64,000 bases of DNA from Chiridota heheva. Lineage: Eukaryota; Echinodermata; Holothuroidea; Apodida; Chiridotidae. The notes beneath the pieces were generated by a model. It saw only the letters and a program-made list of their open reading frames with translations. It was not told the origin of the DNA and did no database searches. The translations under genes were made by a program, and so were the position numbers. Positions 47,306 to 58,479 of this stretch are shown in pieces. Every line of letters begins with the position of its first letter. Positions within the stretch are counted from its first letter, which is position 1. The stretch is taken from assembly GCA_020152595.1 (NCBI GenBank), contig JAIGNY010001437.1, positions 2,207,001-2,271,000 on the forward strand. Reading direction: 5' to 3'.

Positions 47306-50300
47306 CGTACTTTCAAAAACAAGATAAAAATAAAATAACATATCATAAGTATAGGAAGATAAAGAAAGAAAGAAGGGAATAAACCAGAACCAAAAGGTTT
47401 TGTGGTTCCGATGCTTCTTATTCATAAGTTGATTGATTTGAAAATTTGTACTTACTGTCATGTCATTGCATATCATGAAATATTTGTTCCAGGATATTTA
47501 TTAATAAAGCACACCCACCATGCAAATCAATGATAATGTTGACAACATTAGCAATTTGCACAATAACTAACAACATCATAAAAAGTATGATGCAAAAACA
47601 ATTGCTCATTTATCCTATTGCAGGAATTTGTCAGTAAGGTGCACCTACTCATCTATGTATCGTTCATGCAGTATATTGTTTACATCAATTAGCACTTTCA
47701 CATTAAGCCATGCCCACCATGCGTATTAATGACATCTGCTGATAACATAAGCATGTACACAATAACCAACAAAATTGTCATAATCAATATGGTGCAAAAC
47801 GGACATACAGTTGCTCATTTATCACTTTTTCAAAATTGTCACTTTAAACCACTCCCACTTGATAATATGCATGATATCAACACCAAAAACAATAGGGCAC
47901 ATCTACAGACTGACCATGTGGGCTATCTGTGTACCACATGTGAGATACTGTGTTTACACGCTCTTTTCAACAAAATCATCTTAAGCCCCGCCCTCTATGC
48001 ATATTAATGAAATTCAATGTTTTTACATCATGAACATGTACACACCAGCTAACATCATAATTGTTCCAAATATGAAACAAAACAGACATGTAGTTGTTAA
48101 AATATGAACACTACAAGATTTTTACATTAAGCCCCACCCACTCATTAATATGCATGATATCACTACCAAAAACAATAGTGCACATCTATGTACTATAAAC
48201 TATCTGTGAACCACATATGACGTTAATCCAGTGTACTGTTCTTGAGATTTTGTGTATATGAGCTGGCCGTCACAAACACTCACGCCATCATGACCGCATA
48301 GGTTCCTAATGCTATCGCATCAGAACCAAAAAGAACGGGAAACCGGTGACAGGGACATATAATCTTGGGAATGGAGGTAGTCTATGTCACACTTTATGAT
48401 GATTTATTTAATCCATAACAATTTATTTTGCACAGTAAATTTTGATTAATTTTTTTTGCCCCGCTTTTTGCAATGGAATTCTCCGTCAATTATGCATGTC
48501 TAGGCTATGTTCTGGAGACATTTATAATTACATTCTCTATTTTAAAATTTTTTGTATCTACTTTTATGGAAGGGTCACTGATGGAAAGGTCACCGATGGA
48601 TTGGGCTGCTGAGATGATCAAGGAGCCCAAGGAAAGCTCATACAAATTTGTGGCCTAAAATTGTGTAAAAAACCAAGATGTATGTGTACTTCAAATAGTA
48701 TCATCGGTTTTTGGTGATTTCAACTTGTCTTTTGATAATTTTCCATTCCTTATTACTATACTCGGGCACCACCAGTCAAAATGTTTAGGGGGTCGAATAT
48801 TGTATACAACTGTCAAATTCAGCAAAACCGCACCCGAGACCAAATTATCTTTTTAATCCATGAATCTTCCATTACTAAACTGGTCTATGCTGCTGAAGAG
48901 CAGACACAACAGCATTCAAAATTTATACATACTTTTTATATCTTTTAAGTATTTAAATCCATTTCAAAGGGAGAAGCTGTTTGCAAATTAATGTAAAAGA
49001 AAGTTATGTAACATACTGAGCTTAGAAAAAAATGCAATCTATTTCTTTATATATACCTCAAGTTTTCGGAATCTTAGGAACAATGTGTTCTAATGCAGTT
49101 ATGTATATAAGGATATGACATTTTGGAGTAATTGTGATCATGCTGAGTTAAAATGGTCAATGTACACAAAATTCCGATGCAAAATTGAGCAAATTAGCAG
49201 CCTTCATGCTGTGGAATTGAGATGCTAGTAAAAGAATAACCGACTAGTGTTGGTACTTAATCAAGACTTTTATCTTCTATTATGTATAACTGTCTCTGAC
49301 TTTGTGCGTCCTTTACCAACATAAAAGAATTACAAAAGTAGGATTGGAAAAAAGAAAAGCACTTGCAAATATTGTAATTATTCATCAACATCTCACAATG
49401 AAAATAATAGTAAAGCCTCGAAATATAGCTTTTTCATCATTAAGAAATTCCTTGGTCTTGTTGTTTTATTTCAGTTGTTAGGTATTGTTTATCACATTGC
49501 CACCTTGTTGAGTCATATGTGGTGTAAATGATCTGCTCCCAAAATAACATGATCAAAAGATCCAAGCGACCTGTTGGCCTAATGCCATACGTTTCGCAAG
49601 TGAAGTGCAAGCTTTTTTGTCAAATGAGAAATTATGTTTTGAAAATTGCAATGTTTAGATGGCAACGGTCAACTGATCACAAATTCAGATGGACCTTAGT
49701 GAAAGGTTTTATTGTTAGGGCCTACAGCTGACAAAGCTCCCAGTGACGTAATTCCATGGCCCTGCCCGGCCAGAACCAGAGGCACCCTGTCTAAAGTCTA
49801 AAATGACCCCGTGGGGCTCCCAGTGATGTAATTCCGTGGCCCTGCCCGGCCAGAATCAGGGGCACCCTGTTTAAAATGAACCCCGTGGGTGCCCACTGAC
49901 TCAGAACCAGGCTGCCTATTTTTTTTTAAGGAAATTAAAAAATGACTTCTAAATAGCTACCAAAATGCCCAAATTCAAGAGCTTTCCCTGGCCCCTACTA
50001 AGGGCTTTGCCTTTTAATAAAATAAAATAAAAAAAAGTTTACAAAAATGACCTTTAGATAGCTACCAAAATTCCAAGAGCAGGGGCCTTAAGCACCCCAG
50101 ACTCCTGCATTTGGGAGCACCCCAAACTCCTGCATTAGGGGGAACCCCAAACTCCTGCCTTTGGGGGCACCCTCCCCCCCCTTAGTTTGGGCCAGGGGCA
50201 CCCTGTCCCAAACTTATGCCACTAAAGCACCCTTTTAGCTTATGGCACACATCATATTTTAAGATGCACCCCTTAATCCCTCAAAAACGCCCCCTCCCCC

Positions 50301-53300
50301 CCCTCGAATTTCAAATGCTGGTTACGGCCCTGGTCTTACATTAGCTTAGCATGTCATATTTGTAATAAATGAAAGCAGCTTCTTTCATGTTATTATGGAC
50401 TATATGTTTCTGTGGTGGAAACCTGAGCATTAGACATGCATTCAAAAATTGTTCAATTATCAGTCCATAATTTTTTGTTTACATTATTGGGCGTTTTTAA
50501 TACATTATCGGTCGATAATTTTTTGTTACATTATCAGTCAAGAATTGTTAATTATCGGTCCGTAATTTTTTTGTTATGTAATTGGTCAAAATTTGTTACA
50601 TTATCGGTCAAGCGTTTTATTACACTATCGGTCATTTTTTATTACATTATCGGCGATTGTTACACTATCGGTAAAGAACTTGTTACACTATTAGCCGATG
50701 TTACATTAATGATCAGCACTTGTTACATTATCAGTCGCAACAGACTCTAAATCTGGCTTAATTATGATGAGTATCAAAATAGGAGGGATTTACATAAGAT
50801 AAGTTCTATCTAAAGCATACATAACAAATTTTCATATTTGCATATTGATGCCTGAAATTCAAAAGCAATAAATTGTTGAATTTTTGCTACTTTTATGATT
50901 TATAATGGAATTTAAAGTGAATTAGCTGATGTTGCCTCTACATCCATGCACCTTCAACAGTGTGTACCATAGTTTCAGCATTTGTAAAGTAAAATAGAAC
51001 ACATTTATGAGTACTAGAATGAGTACACACTTACTGATTCTGAGTACTAGAATGAGTACACACTTACTGATTCTGATTAAATTGCAAGGCAAAAACTTCC
51101 TTCTTCTCTAGGCTGGCTTGCAGTGAATGAGTGGGTAAGCTTTTGTTCTTTTTTAGGTCATAGATCAACAACTGACCACCTCCAGTGACCACAGCAAATA
51201 CCATTGGCCTGACTGGTGACCACTGAGCCTGAAAGAGGTAGCCAGCAGCTGTCTCAACTGAAAAAATGTGTCTGGGCTGTAAGAAAAGCAGAATTAGAAA
51301 TTAATTATATGAACCAATCTACTAGAGCAGTAAAATAAAATTAAAATATTCTCCCAAAAATGACACTTGCAATTTGGGAGACTCTGCCCCAAACCCCACA
51401 GGCTGTTCATAGTTCATAGTGTTAGAAGAACCACCTAGGATGGTCTGGCTGAACCCCCCCCTTTCTTTCCTCATGGATGAACATGGCTTATGACAGGGTC
51501 GAAAGTGGATAAACACCAGGTTAACACCCAGCTCTTTTCAAGAAGTGTTCAGATAACCAGGCAGGGAGTGAATCTCATACCCTCCAGACCAATGGCTTTA
51601 CAATCCCTCTGAAGGACGGTGAGGGCCACCCAACCATTGGCAACTTCTCCCAAAGGTCCAGTGGGAGAGAAAGTGGGATGCAGAAGACAAACCTCTGCAC
51701 CTGATGTCAGTGTATCATTCTGCATATCTGTGAAAAAATTGCTGGTTGAATTGCCATTGGACTCAAACCTGTGACCTCCAACAACTCTTTTTCCTACATA
51801 CAGTAATCACTCAAACCAAACAGGACTTAACCGAACCACAGCAGGCATTGGAAACTACAATCTTGGACAAAATTTGTTGGAACACTTCGTGAAAATTAGT
51901 ACTGCTTTTATAAATGTACTTTTTTATTCTTTATTATTCAACATCCATAAATAGTATATTTTTTATCATTCAACATCTATCTATACATCATTAATAGTCT
52001 ATTCTTTATTATTCAACATCCATACATCATTAATAGTCTATTCTTTATTATTCAACATCCATACATCATTAATACTCTATTCTTTATTATTCAACATCCA
52101 TACATCATTAATACTCTATTCTTTATTATTCAACATCCATACATCATTAATAGTCTATTCTTTATCATTCAACATCCATACATCATTAATAGTCTATTCT
52201 TTATTATTCAACATCTATACATCATTAATAGTCTATTCTTTATTATTCAACATCTATTCTTTATTATTCAACATCCATACATCATTAATAGTCTATTCTT
52301 TATTATTCAACATCTATACATCATTAATACTCTATTCTTTATTATTCAACATCCATACATCATTAATACTCTATTCTTTATCATTCAACATCTATACATC
52401 ATTAATACTCTTTATTATTACTCTATTTTATTATTCAACATCCATACATCATTAATACTCTATTCTTTATTATTCAACATCCATACATCATTAATAGTCT
52501 ATTCTTTATCATTCAACATCCATACATCATTAATAGTCTATTCTTTATCATTCAACATCCATACATCATTAATAGTCTATTCTTTATCATTCAACATCCA
52601 TACATCATTAATAGTCTATTCTTTATTATTCAATATCCATCCACACCATTAATAGTCTATTCTTTATCATTCAACATCCATACATCATTAATAGTCTATT
52701 CTTTATCATTCAACATCCATACATCATTAATAGTCTATTCTTTATTATTTAATATCCACACACCATTAATAGTCTATTCTTTATTATTCAACATCCACAC
52801 ATCATTAATAGTCTATTCTTTATTATTCAACATCCATACATCATTAATAGTCTATTCTTTATTATTTATTCAATATCCACACACCATTAATAGTCTATTC
52901 TTTATCATTCAACATCCATACATCATTAATAGTCTATTCTTTATCATTCAACATCCATACATCATTAATAGTCTATTCTTTATTATTCAATATCAACACA
53001 TCATTAATAGTCTATTCTTTATTATTCAACATCCATACATAGTCTATTCTTTATCATTCAACATCCACACATCATTAATAGTCTATTCTTTATCATTCAA
53101 CATCCACACACCATTCATAGTCTATTCTTTATCATTCAACATCCATACATAGTCTATTCTTTATCATTCAACATCCATACATCATTAATAGTCTATTCTT
53201 TATTATTTAATATCCACACACCATTAATAGTCTATTCTTTATCATTCAACATCCACACATCATTAATAGTCTATTCTTTATTATTCAACATCCATACATC

Positions 53301-55010
53301 ATCAAATAGTCTATTCTTTATTATTCAACATCCACACATCATTAATAATCTATTCTTTATTATTCAAGACCCACACATCATTAATAGTCTATTCTTTATC
53401 ACTCAACATCCACACATAATTAATAGTCTATTCTTTATTATTCAATATCAACACATCATTAATAGTCTATTCTTTATTATTCAACATCCATACATAGTCT
53501 ATTCTTTATCATTCAACATCCACACATCATTAATAGTCTATTCTTTATCATTCAACATCCACACATCATTAATAGTCTATTCTTTATCATTCAACATCCA
53601 TACATAGTCTATTCTTTATTATTCAACATCCACACATCATTAATAATCTATTCTTTATTATTCAAGACCCACACATCATTAATAGTCTATTCTTTATCAT
53701 TCAACATCCACACATAATTAATAGTCTATTCTTTATTACTCAACATCCACACATCATTAATAATCTATTTTTCATTATTCAACATCCACACACCATTAAT
53801 AGTCTATTCTTTATTATTCAACATCCACACATTATTAATAGTCTATTCTTTATTATTCAACATCCACACATCATCAATAGTCTATTCTTTATTATTTCAA
53901 AATATTACATTATTAATAGTCTATTCTTTATTATTTAACATCCACACATCATTAATAGTCTATTCTTTATTATTCAACATCCACACATCATTAATAGTCT
54001 TTTCTTTATTATTCAACATCCACACATCATTATTAACAGCACTTTTGCTTAGTGGTTCTTCGATCTATTTTCTATAAAAAAAAAAATTAACATTGGAGGT
54101 GAAATGCATCACCGATTTAAGTGAGAAGGATTCCCATCAATTGATTTAAAGAAACAGGTATTTGCATGATACCACAACAGATACAAAGAACTGCAAAAGT
54201 TTTAGCAGAAAGTTAATATTATGCCCTATGATGCCCTTCTCCCCTCTTGACTTGTGGGTGAGCCCGACTTATATATTCATTTCTTAGATACAATGTCAGC
54301 TTTGTAGGCATGCACCTTAAGGTTTCCTTTTATCCAGGAATTCAATCAAAACAATGAAGAGCATGAATATCACTTGCTGCAGTGAGCTGCAAAGAGGAAA
54401 CAAACCTAGCTTCCCATGCATTTCAAAAGCTCAGTTTCTACTTGTAATACCAAATCTTTATTGTGACTTCATGTTGAAGGCTTGCTTTATTATTTGGTAC
54501 ATGAGTTTACGAGACTAGATTGAAGATTTATTTTGATTTTTTGACCACACTTGGTGTGTGCATTCCCCTTTACTAAGTCTATCCTGAAACCATGCAGTAT
54601 TATGAGCATACCATGCTCAGTCCATAATGACATCATACAATAATTATTTTGTTAAAAACAGTTACCAAAGTAATATTTGTCAGCTTACAATATAAAAAGT
54701 GCATAATTTCAAAAGCACTTGGATATTATGTGAAATTTTAAAGAGAAATAGCAGCTCTACAGATCATACTGTAATTCTAGATTAAGCACAGAAAAACTTT
54801 AAAAGCAAGATTAAATCTTAATCAATTTAAAAATGGTTTTTAAAAATCTTACTTCAAGCATGCTATAGATTCGAGCCGAGGTATCTGTTCCACATGACAG
54901 AAAAAGGTTCCGATGAAACGGAGAGCAAGAAACAGTATGAACTGGACCGTTATGTGGTTCAAAGGCAAAAGTCACTGGCGAGTATAAAGGTACTGAAGGC
55001 ATTGTTTCCA
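42825..55010 (-). CDS. DYNC2I2: DYNC2I2/WDR34-like dynein-2 intermediate chain (last three exons)
   Basis: Coding segments on the minus strand: 55010-54853, 51276-51068, 42954-42825. Splice sites are GT-AG and phases agree (2 nt carried in, then 0, then 2+1), giving 165 residues to the stop. Landmarks: [20 protein letters not shown] and [51 protein letters not shown]. These match the C-terminal WD repeats of WDR34, an intermediate chain of cytoplasmic dynein-2, which drives retrograde intraflagellar transport in cilia. The N-terminal part and earlier WD repeats are absent from the window and should lie beyond 64000. The two visible introns are 3.6 and 8.1 kb and filled with repeats. Confidence 0.92.
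43200..45330 (+). repeat. ~84-bp minisatellite array
   Basis: About 25 units of 82-84 bp containing CTTCACAGTTCACTTGCTAG and GCTACACCATACACAACACA. Units fall into variant classes (CCTAGAG or CCAAAG) arranged in mixed order, with some truncated units. It lies 250 bp from the last DYNC2I2 exon. Confidence 0.96.
47273..47304 (+). repeat. A(32) homopolymer tract
   Basis: 32 consecutive A inside the foldback interior. It could be the tail of a retroposed sequence, but no 3' UTR or target duplication was found next to it. Confidence 0.9.
47495..48160 (+). repeat. Degenerate ~140-200-bp repeat with TAAGCCCCGCCC...TGCATATTAATGA core
   Basis: Five diverged copies begin near 47507, 47703, 47842, 47980 and 48123, each with (A/T)AAGCC-C-CCCAC followed by a TGCATATTAATGA-like block. 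They lie inside the foldback element. The octamer-like ATGCATATTAAT is the best conserved part. Origin unknown. Confidence 0.7.
49735..49920 (+). repeat. Two to three ~90-bp GC-rich tandem repeats
   Basis: Units with GCTCCCAGTGACGTAATTCC and GGCCCTGCCCGGCCAGAA are repeated at about 49738 and 49818 with a partial third. They contrast in base composition with the AT-rich surroundings. The following 49990-50330 holds GGGGGCACCC-like fragments, perhaps degraded copies. Confidence 0.75.
51068..51276 (-). CDS. DYNC2I2: DYNC2I2 penultimate coding exon
   Basis: 209 nt, acceptor gcttttcttacag, donor AATCA|gtaagt, phases 0 to 2. Encodes [30 protein letters not shown], then QLLIYDL (WD repeat end) and [11 protein letters not shown]. 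Strong WDR34-type match in the penultimate WD repeat. Confidence 0.93.
51590..51840 (-). mobile_element. Probable tRNA-derived SINE
   Basis: On the minus strand an exact-looking B box GGTTTGAGTCC lies in GAGGTCACAGGTTTGAGTCC, preceded by a weak A-box-like TTGGTTTGAGTGATTACTG, and followed by a GC-richer body (CTTCTGCATCCCACTTTC, GTGGCCCTCACCGTCC). No target duplication was seen, so ends are approximate. Confidence 0.5.
51930..54040 (+). repeat. 39-bp minisatellite array
   Basis: About 54 copies of a 39-bp AT-rich unit with TAGTCTATTCTTTATTATTC. Variants (ATCATTC or ATTATTC, CATACATC or CACACATC) occur in blocks; the distal half (from 52750) is richer in CACAC variants. Some units are 28-29 bp. 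No coding capacity. Confidence 0.97.
54853..55010 (-). CDS. DYNC2I2: DYNC2I2 antepenultimate coding exon
   Basis: 158 nt, acceptor tttctacag, donor CTTGAA|gtaaga, enters with two bases of a split codon. Encodes [20 protein letters not shown], then [20 protein letters not shown] and ARIYSMLE. This is the most diagnostic WDR34 stretch in the window. Confidence 0.93.
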
Positions 55011-55525
55011 CTGTAGAAAGAATTATAAATGACAAATATTCTTTAAAAATGTTTTTGAAAAAGAAAGTTCCTTTAAAAAAAAAAATTGATACTAATTAAT
55101 TTGACCCTCAACATTATTGAATAAATTCACATTTCTCTTTAAACTATCACAAATTTTGATGAGACAATTTTTCTCTTTTAATGCTGATGAACACTTCTCT
55201 TGTATGAATGTAATGTTGGTTGATGGTGTGACATTGAGACAATGCCAATCAACTACTCGTTAACTCTGATCATATGTTACTTATTTTGATGGGTTAATCT
55301 GAACCATTTGGGCACCTGAAATTTCTATATTGTAAAATGCTTTGGGCAGTATTAAAAGCTGAAATTTGTAGCTGGCTGTTTTGACATACTGTCCATATAT
55401 TAGGATGATAAGGATTAAGCACTTATTTTTCTTCTTAGAAATGTAACAAGTTTTTGCCCAAGAAACCTGTATGATATAAACTTAACTATATAAACTTAAC
55501 ATTGGGAGCTGCATGGGGAAATATG
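55011..55525. other. DYNC2I2 intron sequence
   Basis: AT-rich, no feature recognised; lies between the exon and the 3' end of the minus-strand LINE. Confidence 0.6.
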
Positions 55526-57741
55526 TTTGTTTGTTTGATGAGGGCTAAATGGCACCATGACAGCAAGGGTCAAATTGTGCCTGGGAGCTTAGATCATTCC
55601 AGAGGTAGGAAGAAACAAAAATAGGAGCCTGAGAGAAGTACGGAGGCTAAGAGCTATGAAGCTGGGATCAAAAGAAGAAGTGCATGGGTGTAAAAAAAAG
55701 GGGAAAAAGTAGGTAGTAGGGGTGGGAGAGGAGGGCTAAATATGGTTGTAGAGGGAGGCATGATGAAGGAAGGAGATAATTTTATCAGTATTTTTCTTTT
55801 TCTTTTCTAGAAGAGCTTGCCTATGGAGTTGTGATGGGTGAGGGAAGCTCTGGGGAAGTTGTACAGGGGGCAGGCAAGGGGATGTGGTGGACTGTGAGGA
55901 GGCAATGGCATTTGTTGCAGAGGAGGGGGGAGCCAGTATGGAGGTGGGAGTGAGTGAGGTGGGTGTGATCTATTCTAAGGCTGGTAATGTGGACGTTGTA
56001 GATACGGGAGAGATTGTGGATGGTGGGTTTGGTCCAAATGGTGTGCTAGATGTCATGGAGTTTGTTATCAATTTTGGAGTCCCATGCGGTATGCCAGGGA
56101 TAACGAACAAGGGAAGTGATTAGCAGTTTGATGTCAGAAAGGGTTTTGGAAAAGGGGTAGTAGGGGGAGGTTGAGGGCAAACTTAGTGGCTGTCATTGCC
56201 TGGGATGCCATCATAGCTGGGTATCCAGAAGAAAAGAATACTTTTCCTGCAGAGGAAGGGGGAGGAGTTTATGGGGGTGGGACTTGGGGTTATTCCACTT
56301 AAGGTTGAGTAAAGAAGTAAGGAAAGACTTGGAGTCTGAGAAGATGGCAAAGTGGCTGAGCGGGCAGTACTCAATATAGTTTTGGGCAAGCTGGATGGTC
56401 TTGGCATCAGCAGAGAAGATAGACGAGTAGTTGGGAAGCCTGTTACTCAGAGTGATGCCTTGAATAATGGCAGCAGCAGCTGTATTGTCGCCTTCCTTAG
56501 AGCCATCAGTATAGATGGAAGTGTAGTTTGAGAGTTGGTCTTTGATTTGGTTGTGGAGGTTGATGAAGAGGTTGAGGTGTTTGGTTTTTGTGATGAGTGG
56601 AGAGGTCCAGGTGGATGGAAGGGAGGGAGTGGCCCAGGGCGGAAAAGTGGGCCAGGAGAATGTGCCAAGAGTGGTGGGGTTGATGTTGAGATGGTGGAGG
56701 TCAGGTTTGATGCATAAGCTGAAGCTGAAGGGAGGGAAAAAGGTTTTAGTCCTATCAAAGAGGGTGGAGAAATTATGATACCTAATGAGGTTGTAGACAG
56801 GGTTTTGAATGTTGGTGAGTGCTCTAAAAGCATAGGAAAGGCTAAGCTTTCTACACCTTAGCAGAAAGGGGGGTTCGTTGGCTTCAATGTGAAGGCTGTT
56901 GATGGGGGAGGTCCTGTAGGCACCCAAACAAAGCCTAATGGCTTCATTTTGGATGGTGTTGATGTGGTTGAGGTAAGAGTTATAAGCGGCACAGCATTGA
57001 GCTTGGCACGAATGGAGAGCTTGAAGATTTTGAGGAGAGCATAAGGGTCCGCACCTAAAGTGGTTTGAAGAAGAGGCGGAGAATGTTGAGAGAGCTGTTG
57101 CATTTCTGTTTCAGTTTGGTGATGTGTTGCTTGTAGGAGAGCTTAGGTCTAGGGTTAGACCCAGAAACTTAGTGTGGTCAACTTTAGGGATGCGATTGCT
57201 GATGAGCACAAAGTTCGGGTTGGGGTGGAGGTTGTTGAAATGACAGAAGTGCATGCAGACTGTCTTTGGAAAATTTAAAGCATTATTGTTGCACCAGTCT
57301 TGCAGCCGACTGAGGCTGAGTTAGAGCCTATTTTCAACAAGAGAAAAGCTAGGGGAGGATCAGAAGATGGTGAAGTTGTCCACATTTGATGTTGGGGCCA
57401 AGTTTGTCCATGATGTTAATTAATACTCAGGTTGAAGAGAGTAGGGGAGAGGATGCTGCCTTGGGGATGCTCTCTTCTTGGGGGCACTGTTGGAGAGGCC
57501 GTGGCTAATATGAAGTTGGAACTGCCTGGGTGAGAGGAAGTTTTGAATTTTGGGAAGGTGACCTCTGAGGCGATGGTATGAAGCTTGCGGGTAATGCCGT
57601 ATTTCCAAGTAGTGTCGAAAGCTTTCTCGAGGTCAAAAAAGATGGCAATAAGGTGTTCCTTTTTTGCAAAGGATTCCCGAATAGGAGTGTTGAGCCTGAT
57701 TAACTGGCCCAAGGTATTGCAACGTTTCCGGAAGCCGCTTT
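55526..57741 (-). pseudogene. RNase-H-bearing LINE (copy 2), 3' portion
   Basis: Read on the minus strand from 57741: GFRKRCNTLGQLIRLN, AKKEHLIAIFFDLEKAFDTT (RT motif A region), PQGSILSP (motif B), then VDNF in place of the YxDD box, with codons lost before it. The thumb region and an RNase H domain follow: YTDGSKEGD (first Asp), SADAKTIQLA and FAIFSDSK. A C-terminal domain and a 3' end GATCTAAGCTCCCAGG...CTCATC, then AAACAAACAAAC, close it. Same family as copy 1 at 39.7 kb but longer. The 5' continuation is at 63704-64000, after a nested insertion. Several frameshifts make it inactive. Confidence 0.9.
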
Positions 57742-57989
57742 AACAATTTTAAAACAATTTATTCATCAACATAATTGTAGGCCACCGGCCCCTAGTACAA
57801 TATAATCAGTGATACACACTTTGAAAATTAGCAAATTATAAAATATATACATGACTCAGCAACATCATATGTAAAATAAATACAATTTAATCAATAACAA
57901 CTTGCGGTTCACAACACTGAAATTAAACATTATTTAACAAATCTTGACATTTTTTAAAGGCAAGGAATATAAATCTACCTAAGTTAGTT

Positions 57990-58475
57990 TAAATGAAAGA
58001 ATTCTTTTTTTGCATCAAATTTCAAAACTTCTGTCTGTCAGGGAAACTTGTGAAATAAGCAGGCATAAAATTATTTCTATAATCTTTATAACAGGGACAA
58101 ACAAGAATAAAATGGAATTCATCTTTTACAAAACCTAAATCACAAAGCACAGAAATTCTTTCCTCAAATGGGGTATTATTTCATCGCCCAGTTTCAACTC
58201 TTAAATCAAGACTAGACAAAGAAATTTACAAAGACTTATGTTTATACTCATGAAGTGAGATGCGACTTAAATACTTTTCACAAATGAAATCAGCTTTAAA
58301 GGTACAATATGTTATCAATCTCCTACTTGAATTTATTTCCCAAGTCCAATTTTAAACATAAATGTTTTTAAGTCTTTGCTCAAAAAGTATTGTGAAAGCC
58401 CTTTGCTCCTGATTCCCTGGTTCAACCAAGCTTCCCCAAAACCCACAGAAAAAAATAAATTTTAAAGGTCCAACA
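57990..58475 (-). pseudogene. C-terminal part of the nested LINE ORF2
   Basis: On the minus strand, with a few stops and shifts: FWGSLVEPGNQEQRAFTILF, LRVETGR, ERISVLCDLGF and DEFHFILVCPCY, then KFLNLMQ-like. The LRxxTGx...C.LC...EDExHFLxxCP pattern is the typical zinc-binding-like C-terminus of many LINE ORF2 proteins. It proves that the 43-bp array lies inside the LINE and not beyond its end. Confidence 0.82.
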
Positions 58476-58479
58476 AACA

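Larger units (their letters stand above)
45940..50715. mobile_element. Foldback-type element with repeat-built inverted arms
   Basis: The arm at 45940-46180 is matched in reverse complement by 50450-50715. Each arm is a run of degenerate ~20-bp units of the form GACCGATAATGTAACAA, and the arms agree unit by unit in order (GATCATTAATGTAACA, TCTTTACTGATAGTGTAACA, ATCGCCGATGATGTAAT, GCTTGACCGAAAATGTAACA, and so on). So the whole arm was duplicated, rather than each side expanding by itself. The 4.3-kb interior shows no transposase. No target duplication was identified with certainty. It resembles foldback elements in layout and is non-autonomous. Confidence 0.88.
42955..51067 (-). other. DYNC2I2 last intron (8.1 kb)
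   Basis: Contains the 84-bp array (43200-45330) and the 4.8-kb foldback element (45940-50715). Unassigned parts (42955-43200, 45331-45939, 50716-51067) are AT-rich with no exon. A 46-bp duplication straddles the donor: GAGTACACACTTACTGATTC occurs at about 51022 and again at 51054, so a second copy of the 5' splice-site sequence lies inside the intron. Confidence 0.8.
51277..54852 (-). other. DYNC2I2 intron before the penultimate exon
   Basis: 3.6-kb intron with a SINE-like sequence (51590-51840) and the 39-bp array (51930-54040). The rest (54041-54852) is AT-rich with nothing recognised. Confidence 0.75.
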
